Part shown: positions 37,205-45,809 of the stretch, in pieces | Position numbering within the stretch: the first letter of the stretch is position 1 | How the letters are laid out: each line of letters begins with the position of its first letter | NCBI GenBank assembly: GCA_034429215.1 | Contig: DAOUGI010000052.1 | Location: 9,854 to 73,853 of the forward strand | Length of the DNA: 64,000 nt | Source of the DNA: JAFGOG01 sp034429215 | Lineage (GTDB): Bacteria > Chloroflexota > Anaerolineae > JAAYZQ01 | Direction of reading: 5' to 3' | Notes under the pieces: model-generated | The model's input: only the letters and a program-made list of their open reading frames with translations | What the model was told of the DNA's origin: nothing | The model's database searches: none | Translations under genes and position numbers: made by a program

Positions 37205-38809
37205 ATGAATTGCCCTGTTTGTGGAACCGACAACCGCGACGGCGCCCGCTTTTGCCGTCGCTGCGGTGTGACGCTGACCGAGGCGCCTGTACCGCCCGAG
37301 CCGGCCGCGCCCGAGGCGCCGGTCGAGGTGGAGGAGACGGTCCCGACCGAGACGCTGCCCGAGGAAGAGGCACAAACCCCGGCCGAGACGCCGCCTGAGG
37401 CCAACGAACAAGCCCCAACTGAAAAGCCAACCGAGCCGGAAGAACAACCGCCGGCCGAGACACCGCCCAAAGCTGTGGCCGAAGAGACGGCGCCGGCTCC
37501 CGGCCCGTCGGCAGAAGAGCCCTTCGATCACGAGGAACCGTCGAGCGGCAGCGATGAGGTCACGCCGCCGCTTCCGCCTGAGCAGGCAGAAGCACCTGCC
37601 GAGCCTGAGACCGAGTCAGTCACCGAGGCAGAGGCCGTTCCCGATCTAGACGCCTTCTGGCGCGAAGATGTCGCCTCCCTTCAGCCGGCGCCGGCCGGCA
37701 CCGTGATCGACGGGCGCTATGCTCTCGGTGAAGTGCTCGACATGCAAGACGATCACATCCTGTACGAGGCCCGCGACCTCCAGCGCTGTTGGCAGTGCGG
37801 TTTTGACGGGAATGCTGCCAGCGAGGCGTTCTGTTCCCGCTGCGGTGCGGCCCTGGAGCGCAAGCCAGAGGTTCGCGTCCTGGAGGTTCGCGACGCCGAG
37901 GCTGAAGCGGCTGCCACGGCCAGTGGCGAGCGCGTCATAGCCAGCCTGGTCCACGACAACCACACCTTCCTCGTCCTGGCCGAGCCGGAACCGCTGCCAC
38001 AGCCGGCCGAACCTTCGACCGGCGCCGTCCGCCTGATCGCCGGCCAGCGCTCGGTGCCCGGCCAGGTCCGCGACCTGAACGAGGACAGCGTGCTGATCTT
38101 GACCATGTCGCCCGTCTTTCAGTCGCAAAACAGCCCGTCCATCAGCCTGTTTGCCGTAGCCGACGGCATGGGCGGCCACGAAGGCGGCGAGATCGCCAGC
38201 AAACTGGCCCTCCAGGTGCTGGCCGAAAGGATCGTGGACGACATCGCCCTGCCATCCCTGGCCGACGAGGCGATCTCTGACGACGGCATGCTGGACCGCC
38301 TGCGGCAGGCCGTCAGCGGAGTCAATGATGCCGTCTACATGGCTCGCCAAAAGCGCGGCACCGACATGGGCACTACCCTGACCACCCTTCTCGTTCGCGA
38401 TCAGCAGTTATTTCTGGCCCACGTCGGCGATTGCCGCGCCTTTCGCTGGGACGCCAACGGCTTGCGGCAACTGACTGCCGACCACTCCCTGGTGGCTTCC
38501 ATGGTTGCCAGAGGCCAGATCACAGCCGATGAAATCTACACCCATCCCCAGCGCAGCATTGTCTACCGCAGCATCGGCGACCGGCCCATTATCGAGGTCG
38601 ATACCAGCGTGCAAACCCTTGCCCCCGGCGACCGGCTGATCGTCTGCTCCGACGGGCTGTGGGAAATGGTCCGCAACGAGGGCATCCAGGATGGGATGAT
38701 GGCCGAATCTGACCCGCAGGCCGCCTGCGACTTGCTGGCCAGCCGGGCCAACGCCGCCGGCGGCGATGACAACATCAGTGTCATCGTCGTACAAGTCGTC
38801 AAGGCCTGA
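37205..38809 (+). CDS. PP2C phosphatase with zinc ribbons and a kinase-like remnant
   Basis: 534 residues: an N-terminal zinc ribbon (CPVCGTDN, CRRCG), an acidic Pro/Glu-rich linker and a segment GTVIDGRYALGEVLDMQDD that resembles the first strands of a kinase lobe. A second zinc ribbon (CWQCGFDGN, CSRCG) then leads to a C-terminal PP2C domain. Its metal-site motifs are NEDSV, VADGMGGHEGG, VGDCRA, CSDGLWE and GGDDNISV. It should remove phosphate from Ser/Thr, probably opposing the nearby kinases. ATG 37205 follows AGGAGGA, 16 bases after the kinase stop. The kinase-like stretch lacks a catalytic core. Confidence 0.9.
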   Translation: MNCPVCGTDNRDGARFCRRCGVTLTEAPVPPEPAAPEAPVEVEETVPTETLPEEEAQTPAETPPEANEQAPTEKPTEPEEQPPAETPPKAVAEETAPAPGPSAEEPFDHEEPSSGSDEVTPPLPPEQAEAPAEPETESVTEAEAVPDLDAFWREDVASLQPAPAGTVIDGRYALGEVLDMQDDHILYEARDLQRCWQCGFDGNAASEAFCSRCGAALERKPEVRVLEVRDAEAEAAATASGERVIASLVHDNHTFLVLAEPEPLPQPAEPSTGAVRLIAGQRSVPGQVRDLNEDSVLILTMSPVFQSQNSPSISLFAVADGMGGHEGGEIASKLALQVLAERIVDDIALPSLADEAISDDGMLDRLRQAVSGVNDAVYMARQKRGTDMGTTLTTLLVRDQQLFLAHVGDCRAFRWDANGLRQLTADHSLVASMVARGQITADEIYTHPQRSIVYRSIGDRPIIEVDTSVQTLAPGDRLIVCSDGLWEMVRNEGIQDGMMAESDPQAACDLLASRANAAGGDDNISVIVVQVVKA

Positions 38810-38815
38810 CGCGAA

Positions 38816-38826
38816 ACCTGCCAGGT
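38816..38826. repeat. ACCTGNCAGGT palindrome, copy 2
   Basis: ACCTGCCAGGT in the gap between the PP2C and VWA genes. Confidence 0.45.
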
Positions 38827-38863
38827 CTGACAAACGTATAGAATAGATGTCAGGAGGGATTAT

Positions 38864-40117
38864 ATGGCCAATGACTTAACACTCACTTGCCGGCTCAACA
38901 AAGCCTATCTACCGGTGATGAACACCCAGCAACTGGTCTATGTGCTGATCGACACAGCACTTGGTGCCGCTGTGGCCCAGGTCCAGGTGCCGCTCAACCT
39001 CAGCCTGGTGCTCGACAAGAGCGGCTCGATGCAAGGCAAAAAGATCGCCAACCTGCGCGAGGCCGCCAAGCTCGTCGTCGACCGGCTGGGACCGCAGGAC
39101 ACGATATCTATCATCGCCTTCAGCGACAAAAAGTACTTGATCGCGCCCAGCCAGCCCGTGACCGACAAGTCCGAGCTGGTACGGCAGATCGACCGAATTC
39201 GCGATGGGGGCGGCACGGCCATCTCCGGCGGTATGAAGCAGGGCCTGCTCGAGCTCGACAAGGCCATGGCCCCCGACCGGATCAGCCGCATGCTGCTTCT
39301 GACCGACGGCCAGACCTTTGGCGATGAGGAGGCGTGCAAAAAGCTGGGCCAGCAGGCCGGCAGCCGCGGCATCGTCGTCAACGCCCTGGGACTCGGCGAC
39401 GACTGGAATGAGGACCTATTGGACGATGTGGCCGAGGCCAGCGGCGGCAAGGCCGACTTTATCGACTCACCCGACAAGATCCTCGACTTTTTCCGGCAGG
39501 CCGTCCAGTCGATGCAGGACACCGTCGTCCAGAATGCCCAAATGGTCATGCGCCTGGCGAACGGCGTCACACCCCGCCAGATATGGCAGGTGCTGCCCAT
39601 GATCTCCAACCTGGGCTACAAACCCCTGTCCGACCGCGACGTCCAGGTCACCCTGGGCGAGATGGAAAAGGGACAGCCGCGCAGCCTGCTTGTCGAGCTG
39701 CTGATCTCGCCTCGTCCGGCAGGCCGCTACCGCATCGCCCAGGTCGAGGCCAACTATGACGTCCCAGGCCTGAAGCTGATTGGCGAAAAGTCCAAGTCCG
39801 ACATCCTGCTCGATTTCACCGCCGACGCTGCGCTGGCCAAACAGCACGACGCCGAAGTGATGAATATTGTCGAAAAGGTCACCGCCTTCAAGCTGCAGAC
39901 CAGGGCCCTGGAGGATGCCAAGATGGGCGACGTGGCCGGCGCCAGCCAAAAGCTCCGCGCTGCCGCCACCCGCCTGCTGGAGATGGGCGAGCAGGACCTG
40001 GCCGAGGCTGCTCTGGCCGAAGCCCAGAACCTGGAAAAGAGCGGTCAGATGTCGTCCTATGGCACCAAGAAGCTGCGTTATGAGACGCGCAAGCTGACTC
40101 AACGGTTAAAACCATAA
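38864..40117 (+). CDS. VWA-domain protein of the kinase island
   Basis: 417 residues. An N-terminal beta region leads into a von Willebrand A domain with a MIDAS motif DKSGS, the later Thr in GGTAISGG and Asp in LLTDGQTFGD. A C-terminal helical region rich in Ala, Lys and Glu follows. There is no signal peptide, so it is probably cytoplasmic. VWA proteins often scaffold metal-dependent complexes, and beside kinases, PP2C and FHA proteins it may assemble or sense a phosphoprotein complex (inference). AGGAGGG precedes ATG 38864. Confidence 0.9.
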   Translation: MANDLTLTCRLNKAYLPVMNTQQLVYVLIDTALGAAVAQVQVPLNLSLVLDKSGSMQGKKIANLREAAKLVVDRLGPQDTISIIAFSDKKYLIAPSQPVTDKSELVRQIDRIRDGGGTAISGGMKQGLLELDKAMAPDRISRMLLLTDGQTFGDEEACKKLGQQAGSRGIVVNALGLGDDWNEDLLDDVAEASGGKADFIDSPDKILDFFRQAVQSMQDTVVQNAQMVMRLANGVTPRQIWQVLPMISNLGYKPLSDRDVQVTLGEMEKGQPRSLLVELLISPRPAGRYRIAQVEANYDVPGLKLIGEKSKSDILLDFTADAALAKQHDAEVMNIVEKVTAFKLQTRALEDAKMGDVAGASQKLRAAATRLLEMGEQDLAEAALAEAQNLEKSGQMSSYGTKKLRYETRKLTQRLKP

Positions 40118-40138
40118 CTCCGAAGGAGGGATTGTATC

Positions 40139-41167
40139 ATGGCTATTTGTCCTAATTGCGGCAACACACCCGGTGAGAATGCCGTCTTCTGCGACAAGTG
40201 CGGCACCCGCTTGCCCCAGCCGGAGGCTGCCCCACCGCCGCCTGCACCCGATGCCGGCAGCGCGATCTGCCCCGCCTGCGGCGCAGGCAACGTCCCTGGC
40301 GAGGCCTTTTGCGATTTCTGCGGCTCGCCGCTCGCTGCACCCGTGCCGGTAGAGATGCCGGCCGCGCCCGAGGCCGAGGCGGCGCCGGCAGAAACGCCCG
40401 CCGCACCAGAGGCCACGGCGGCGCCGGCAGAAACCCCCACTGCACCCGATGCCGCGGTGGCGCCGGCAGAAACGCCCGCTGCACCCGCCGAACAAGGGTT
40501 AACCTGCCCGGCCTGCCAGGCTCCAGTCCTGGCCGGTGAGGTCTTTTGCGCCAGCTGCGGCGCCTCGCTGGCTCAGCCGCCGCTCCCACCCGAGCCGGTG
40601 GCCGAAGCGGCCGTCGAAGCGCCCCTGTCACCACTGGTCCCAGAGCCCGTGACGCCGCCGGCTCCCGAGGTCGCGCCGCCACCGCCGCCTGTGACCAAGT
40701 GTCCTGTGTGCAACACCGACGTCGAGCCCGGCGACACCTTCTGTAGCGGCTGCGGCGCTTCGCTCAAGGCTGCGCCCGCTCCGGCTCCAGAAGCTGCGAT
40801 AGCACCGCCCGCTGAAGCCGCACCATCACCGCCGTCGCCGGCTGCGGCCGGACCGCGCCTGGTGGTCGTCTCGTCCGGCGCCGAGATTCCGCTCCCGGCC
40901 AAGGCCGAGATCCTGCTCGGCCGCGAAGACCCGGTCAGCGGCATCTTCCCCGAGGTAGACATGACGCCCCATGGCGGCGATGAAGGCGGCATCTCTCGAC
41001 GCCACGCACGGATACGCGTCGACGGTGGCATGTACTTTATCGAAGACCTGGACAGCACCAACTATACTTACGTCAACAAGCAAAAGCTGGTGCCCAAGAC
41101 CCCTCAGGTGGTCAGCGACGGCGATGAGATCCGGCTAGGCCGGGTGAGCCTGATCTTCAAAATGTAA
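40139..41167 (+). CDS. Multi-zinc-ribbon FHA protein
   Basis: 342 residues with four zinc ribbons (CPNCG...CDKCG, CPACG...CDFCG, CPACQ...CASCG, CPVCN...CSGCG) separated by Pro/Ala/Glu-rich linkers. A C-terminal FHA domain (LLGRED, SRRHARI, STNYTYVN) follows. There is no catalytic domain, so it looks like an adaptor that reads phosphothreonine. The kinases nearby are the natural source of that mark. ATG 40139 lies 21 bases after the VWA gene. Confidence 0.9.
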   Translation: MAICPNCGNTPGENAVFCDKCGTRLPQPEAAPPPPAPDAGSAICPACGAGNVPGEAFCDFCGSPLAAPVPVEMPAAPEAEAAPAETPAAPEATAAPAETPTAPDAAVAPAETPAAPAEQGLTCPACQAPVLAGEVFCASCGASLAQPPLPPEPVAEAAVEAPLSPLVPEPVTPPAPEVAPPPPPVTKCPVCNTDVEPGDTFCSGCGASLKAAPAPAPEAAIAPPAEAAPSPPSPAAAGPRLVVVSSGAEIPLPAKAEILLGREDPVSGIFPEVDMTPHGGDEGGISRRHARIRVDGGMYFIEDLDSTNYTYVNKQKLVPKTPQVVSDGDEIRLGRVSLIFKM

Positions 41168-41171
41168 AGGA

Positions 41172-41212
41172 AACCCGGGTTTCTGCCATCCGGATCCGCA
41201 GAAACCCGGGTT
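41172..41212 (+). terminator. Perfect hairpin of the AAACCCGGGTTTCT type
   Basis: Perfect 15-base arms (41172-41186 and 41198-41212) with an 11-base loop, immediately after the FHA gene. No T-run. It shares its core with the terminator at 21834-21887, suggesting a dispersed hairpin family. Confidence 0.55.
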
Positions 41213-41225
41213 GTACACCTCTGTT

Positions 41226-43079
41226 ATGATACGTTGTCCCGACCCGGGCTGCGGCCTGGTCAACCGGCCGAACAGCCATTTCTGTGCCAGGTGCGGGCGA
41301 CCTCTGGACGGGGCATCCCAATCGCCCGCCATTGGGGAGAGCAGTTGGTCGATCCTGCGCCCAGGTCACCTGATGCACAAGGGCACCTATCGCATCCTAG
41401 AGCCGTTGAGCAAAGGGGGCATGGGCGCCTTGTACCTGGCCGCCGATACAGCCGCCTTTGACCGCAAGTGCGTGATCAAGGAGCTGATCGACTATTACAA
41501 CCCCGCCGACCTGGAGGAGACGCACCAGGCTCAGGCCCGCTTTGAAACCGAAGCACGGCTGCTGGCCGAATTGAACCATCCCGGCATCCCGCGGATCTAT
41601 ACCTACTTTTCCGAAGCGGGGCGACACTATATCGTCATGGAATATGTCGAGGGTGACATCGTCGAGCAGGGAGTGACCCATGTCGACGCCGCCGGGCGCA
41701 CCGTCCCGGCCCGTCCACTGCCGCACGAGGCCGTCATCCGGCACGCCATCCGCGTCTGCCGCGTTCTGGAATACCTGGCCGACCGCCCTACCCCAGTGAT
41801 CCATCACGACATCAAGCCCGCCAACCTGATCGTGGAGGGCGCCAGCAGCGACGTGCGGCTGGTAGACTTTGGCACGGCGCGGATCCACACCCGCCGGCTG
41901 TCGCCAGGCGAGCAGCCGGCGGGCTTTGGCACGCAGGGCTATGCCGCACCAGAACAGTACCAGGGCGGTTCGGATCCCCGCTCCGACGTCTACTCGCTCG
42001 CCGCCACCGTCTACCACCTGTTGACAGACGACGATCCTGGCGATCACCCCTTCCAGTTTCCCCAGCTCGATACCCTGCCCGCCGTCCTGGCCGATCTCCT
42101 GGGACGGGCGCTGCGCCTGGAGGCCAGCCGCCGCAGCACCGCCTTCGAATTCCGCCAAGGGCTGGAAGCCTGGCTCATCCCCGAGAACGTCGCCGGGCCC
42201 TTTGTCTTTCGCAGCGGAGGGGTGGCCCACACCACCGAAGATCTGGTCGCCCTGGCCGACCGCTACTGGGCCGACGCCCGCGCCCACCTGGCAACCGGCG
42301 ACTTTCAGCGCTGGTTCCGCGAGCGCAATCGCCACGACCTGGCAGCCAAGGCCGAATCGGCCCGTCTTGAAGCCGGGGAAGATGCCGACGCCGCGCTTGA
42401 GGCCTTTTTGCAGCGCCTCAATCCCCGCCTATCGCCGCCCCGCCCGACCGTAGAGCCGCTGGCCCTCGATCTTTACGTCGGCCGGACCCGCCCCGTCACC
42501 GCACAGTTGACCGTGCGCAACCAGGGACGCGGCTATGCCCAGGCAGCCCTCAGCGCGTCGGTGCCTTGGCTGCACTTTGAGCCGGCACAGGTGGGCTGCT
42601 TGGCCAACCAGGAAGTGCCGGTGACTGTGTCCCTCGACGCCTCGCAGCTCCCTTTCCGGCACGACAACCAGGCGGTGATAGCCTGCACGCCGACTCGGGG
42701 CGCCCGCATGTCGGTGGCCGTCTCTGCCAAATCCAGCCTGGCCTGGGAGCTGCTGCGGCGCCTCCAAGCCTGGCTGCATGGCGTTGGCCTGCGAGCCGGT
42801 CAGGGGGTTAGACAGGGCGGGTCGCTTTGGCGACGGACGATCGGCAGCCTGGCAAAATCACGCACCGGGCTGATCATCCTGGCAGCCGAGGCCATCCTGC
42901 TCGATGTGCTGTTGGTAGTCCTGTGGTGGCTGTGGTACGGCCTGTCGCCCGATGCGCTGAGCCTGGTTCTTGCCTTCTTCCAGGCCCTGCCCGTGGCGGC
43001 ATTGGCCATCTTTGTCCTGCCGGCCCTGGCCTTTGTCGGTGGAGCGATCGTATGGCAGCTCTTCAAACACCAGATCTGA
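41226..43079 (+). CDS. Membrane-anchored Ser/Thr kinase with zinc ribbon
   Basis: 617 residues: a zinc ribbon (CPDPGCG, CARCG) and a kinase domain with catalytic D195 in VIHHDIKPAN, DFG in LVDFGTAR and YAAPEQY. A helical stretch and an Ig-like beta domain (YVGRTRPVTAQLTVRNQG) follow, then two C-terminal membrane helices, so the kinase lies on the cytoplasmic side if the N-terminus is inside. The catalytic HRD reads HHD. ATG 41226 has no strong ribosome site; TTG 41211 lies in the preceding hairpin. The stop overlaps a hairpin at 43072-43104. Confidence 0.9.
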   Translation: MIRCPDPGCGLVNRPNSHFCARCGRPLDGASQSPAIGESSWSILRPGHLMHKGTYRILEPLSKGGMGALYLAADTAAFDRKCVIKELIDYYNPADLEETHQAQARFETEARLLAELNHPGIPRIYTYFSEAGRHYIVMEYVEGDIVEQGVTHVDAAGRTVPARPLPHEAVIRHAIRVCRVLEYLADRPTPVIHHDIKPANLIVEGASSDVRLVDFGTARIHTRRLSPGEQPAGFGTQGYAAPEQYQGGSDPRSDVYSLAATVYHLLTDDDPGDHPFQFPQLDTLPAVLADLLGRALRLEASRRSTAFEFRQGLEAWLIPENVAGPFVFRSGGVAHTTEDLVALADRYWADARAHLATGDFQRWFRERNRHDLAAKAESARLEAGEDADAALEAFLQRLNPRLSPPRPTVEPLALDLYVGRTRPVTAQLTVRNQGRGYAQAALSASVPWLHFEPAQVGCLANQEVPVTVSLDASQLPFRHDNQAVIACTPTRGARMSVAVSAKSSLAWELLRRLQAWLHGVGLRAGQGVRQGGSLWRRTIGSLAKSRTGLIILAAEAILLDVLLVVLWWLWYGLSPDALSLVLAFFQALPVAALAIFVLPALAFVGGAIVWQLFKHQI

Positions 43080-43104
43080 CAGATTTTGGAAACCTGTCAG
43101 ATCT
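43072..43104 (+). terminator. Hairpin at the end of the membrane kinase gene
   Basis: Perfect 11-base arms (43072-43082 and 43094-43104) with an 11-base loop, overlapping the stop codon. The right arm carries a variant of the ACCTGNCAGGT sequence. Only a short TT follows. Confidence 0.45.
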
Positions 43105-43119
43105 TTAGAGGATTAGACC

Positions 43120-44952
43120 TTGACCGATCCCTGTCCCAACTGCGGCCGCCTCAACCGGCCAGGCGCCCGCTACTGCGCCTCGTGCCAGTCACCGCTAGGG
43201 GTGACAAACACAACAGTAGGGGTGACAGACACAGATGCCCAGCTCAGCTCAGGCCAACTGCTGGACGGCGGCAACTATCGCATCGTCCGTCCTTTGGGCA
43301 AAGGCGGCATGGGCGCCGTCTATCTGGTCGCCCAGACCAAGGCCTTCGACCGGCTGGCCGTCTTAAAAGAGGTCATCGAATACTTTGACCCGCTCGACCC
43401 TGATGCCCGCCAGGAAGCAGCCCGGCGGTTCGAGGCCGAGGCCCGCACCCTGGGTGACCTCAAGCATCCTGGCATCCCCGACCTGTACGCCTACTTTTCC
43501 GCAGGCAGCCACAACTACCTGGTCATGGAATATATCGAAGGGCCAGACCTGGCCGACAGCCTGACCGGCCCTGGGTCAGGCGGCCAGGCCGTTTCCGGCA
43601 AGGTGCTGACCATGGCCGACGTGCTGCACTATACCATCGAGATCTGCACCGTGCTCGAACACCTGGCCAGCCGCAACCCGCCTGTCGTCCACAACGACAT
43701 CAAACCGGGCAACATCATCGTCGACCAGAACACCGGACGGGCGGTGCTCGTCGATTTCGGCACGGCCAAGACCCGCTACCTGGTCACTGCCGGCGGCGAC
43801 CTGTATGGCACAGTGGGCTATGCCGCTCCCGAGCTTTACCGTGGCCAGTCCGAGCCCCGCTCAGACGTCTACTCACTGGCCGCCACCGCCTACCACCTCC
43901 TCACCGACGACGACCCGCGCGACCACCCCAACCAGTACCCCCAGCTCGACGCATTGCCGCCCGACCTGGCCGACATCCTTCGCGCCGCCCTCGCCGAGAA
44001 TGTGACACAGCGGCCGACCGCCGCCGAGTTTCGCCAACACCTGGAAGCCTACCAGGCCGGCCAGACCGGCCCGCTGAAAGCACTGGGGTTCCCCGATGGG
44101 GATGCCGCCGACGACCGCGACGAGCTGTTAGAGCTGTCGGTCGAGCACTGGCGCTACGCCGCCGGCCTACTGGCCGACGGCACGCTGGCCCGTTGGCTGC
44201 GCCACACACTCCACGACGAGGCTGCCGCCAAGACTGCCGAAGTTGCCGTCCGCCAATGGCCTCAAAACCCAGATGCCGCCCTCGATGCGTTCATCAGGCA
44301 GCTGGAGCCCGGCCTCCTGCCGCCGGGCAAGATGGAGCTGCGCACCACCAGCCTCAGGCCCCAGGTGGGTCTGGGACAAAAGGTCACCCAAGCCATCGAG
44401 ATCACCAACAAAGGCCAGGGCCTGCTACACGGTGAGGTGCTCAGCTCGCAGCCGTGGCTCACGCCGAACAGCAGCACCTTCATCTGTCCACCCGGCGGCA
44501 CCTGTACTATACCGATCCAGATCGACGCTTCCACCCTGGCCGCCGGCCAGAGCCACCTGGCCGCCGTGACCCTCACCCCGGCCAAGGCGATGCCCGAGGT
44601 CGTGCCGGTCCAGGTCACTGTCGTTACCCCGGCAATCCGCGTTGATCCGGCTCGCCTCGATTTCGGCACCGTTCCCCGCCGAGGGCCTGCCCCTGTCAAG
44701 ACCTTGACCGTGATCAATCCCGGCCCGGCCGTTGCCGACTGCAAAGTGACCGGCATGCCCCAGTGGCTGGCAGCCCGCCCTACTGCATTTCGCCTTCCAC
44801 CCGGCGCTCAGGAAATCGTCACGATCGAGTTGCGCCCGCAAAAGGTGCCGGGACGCAGCCAGGAGATCGCGTTGACCATAGCCGTGGACAAGGGCCATCC
44901 GCAGCAGATCGCTGCTGCCGTGCGGATCAAAGACGCGGGGTTGTGGGGCTGA
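43120..44952 (+). CDS. Ser/Thr kinase with zinc ribbon and Ig-like repeats
   Basis: 610 residues: a zinc ribbon (CPNCGRLN, CASCQ), a kinase domain with catalytic D193 in VVHNDIKPGN and DFG in LVDFGTAK, and two C-terminal beta-sandwich repeats (QAIEITNKGQG; KTLTVINPGP) of the kind found as binding modules. HRD is HND. There is no membrane helix, unlike its relative at 41226. The start appears to be TTG 43120, with AGAGGA upstream. A PP2C gene begins eight bases after its stop. Confidence 0.88.
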   Translation: MTDPCPNCGRLNRPGARYCASCQSPLGVTNTTVGVTDTDAQLSSGQLLDGGNYRIVRPLGKGGMGAVYLVAQTKAFDRLAVLKEVIEYFDPLDPDARQEAARRFEAEARTLGDLKHPGIPDLYAYFSAGSHNYLVMEYIEGPDLADSLTGPGSGGQAVSGKVLTMADVLHYTIEICTVLEHLASRNPPVVHNDIKPGNIIVDQNTGRAVLVDFGTAKTRYLVTAGGDLYGTVGYAAPELYRGQSEPRSDVYSLAATAYHLLTDDDPRDHPNQYPQLDALPPDLADILRAALAENVTQRPTAAEFRQHLEAYQAGQTGPLKALGFPDGDAADDRDELLELSVEHWRYAAGLLADGTLARWLRHTLHDEAAAKTAEVAVRQWPQNPDAALDAFIRQLEPGLLPPGKMELRTTSLRPQVGLGQKVTQAIEITNKGQGLLHGEVLSSQPWLTPNSSTFICPPGGTCTIPIQIDASTLAAGQSHLAAVTLTPAKAMPEVVPVQVTVVTPAIRVDPARLDFGTVPRRGPAPVKTLTVINPGPAVADCKVTGMPQWLAARPTAFRLPPGAQEIVTIELRPQKVPGRSQEIALTIAVDKGHPQQIAAAVRIKDAGLWG

Positions 44953-44960
44953 GGTAAGCG

Positions 44961-45809
44961 ATGATACCCTGGCTTTCCGTCGCCGGTCTGACTGATGCCG
45001 GCCGCGAGCGCGAGCTGAACGAAGATAGTTTTTACTACCGGGTCGTCCAGTCGTCTGACGAAGGGCCGCTCGGCCTGCTCGTCGTCGCCGACGGCATGGG
45101 CGGCGAGTTGGCCGGCGAGGTCGCCAGTCGTTGGGCAGTGCAGACCCTCAAACGCGAGCTGGCACCCCTGTTCCGGCCCCAGGACCCGGCCGTTACGCGT
45201 CTCCTGGACGCGGAAGACCTGGCCGTAATGGGCAGCGGCGTCACCGTCCACCTGGAAGAGACCGACCTGGTCCGCCTGTTGCAGCACGCCGTCGAGCGGG
45301 CAAACCAGGTATTGCTGGGCTATGCTCACCGGCACCCTGATCAAGCCGGCGGCATGGGCTCGACGCTGACACTGGCCGTCGTCGAGAACCGGCGTCTCAC
45401 TCTAATCCACATCGGCGACAGCCGTGCCTACCTTTGGCGCGGCGGTGAGCTGTCCCAACTGACCGAAGACCATTCAGTCCCCGGGGCGCTGCTCAAGCAG
45501 GGCAAGATCGAGCCCGATGAGGTCTATACCCATCCCCACCGCAATGTCATCTACCGCGGCCTGGGCCTCAAACCGGGCGCCGAGGTAGACCATTATGCGC
45601 CTGTGGAGCTCCGGCCCGGCGATGGACTGCTCCTCTGCTCCGATGGCCTGTGGAACATGGTCTACCCCACCGATCGCCTGGAAGCGCTGCTGGCCGCCGG
45701 TGGCGATCCGCGGGTCATCTGCCGCCGACTGGTCGATGCCGCCAACCAGGCCGGCGGTGAGGATAACGTGACGGTAATCTGGGCGCACCTGGAGGGCGAC
45801 AATGGCTAA
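44961..45809 (+). CDS. PP2C-type Ser/Thr phosphatase
   Basis: 282 residues, a nearly bare PP2C domain: ELNEDSF, VADGMGGE, IGDSRAYLWR, CSDGLWNMV and GGEDNVTVI cover the metal ligands. Two metals and a Ser/Thr phosphatase role are expected. Its end overlaps the next kinase's start by eight bases, so phosphatase and kinase are translationally coupled. GAGGTAAG precedes ATG 44961. Confidence 0.93.
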   Translation: MIPWLSVAGLTDAGRERELNEDSFYYRVVQSSDEGPLGLLVVADGMGGELAGEVASRWAVQTLKRELAPLFRPQDPAVTRLLDAEDLAVMGSGVTVHLEETDLVRLLQHAVERANQVLLGYAHRHPDQAGGMGSTLTLAVVENRRLTLIHIGDSRAYLWRGGELSQLTEDHSVPGALLKQGKIEPDEVYTHPHRNVIYRGLGLKPGAEVDHYAPVELRPGDGLLLCSDGLWNMVYPTDRLEALLAAGGDPRVICRRLVDAANQAGGEDNVTVIWAHLEGDNG

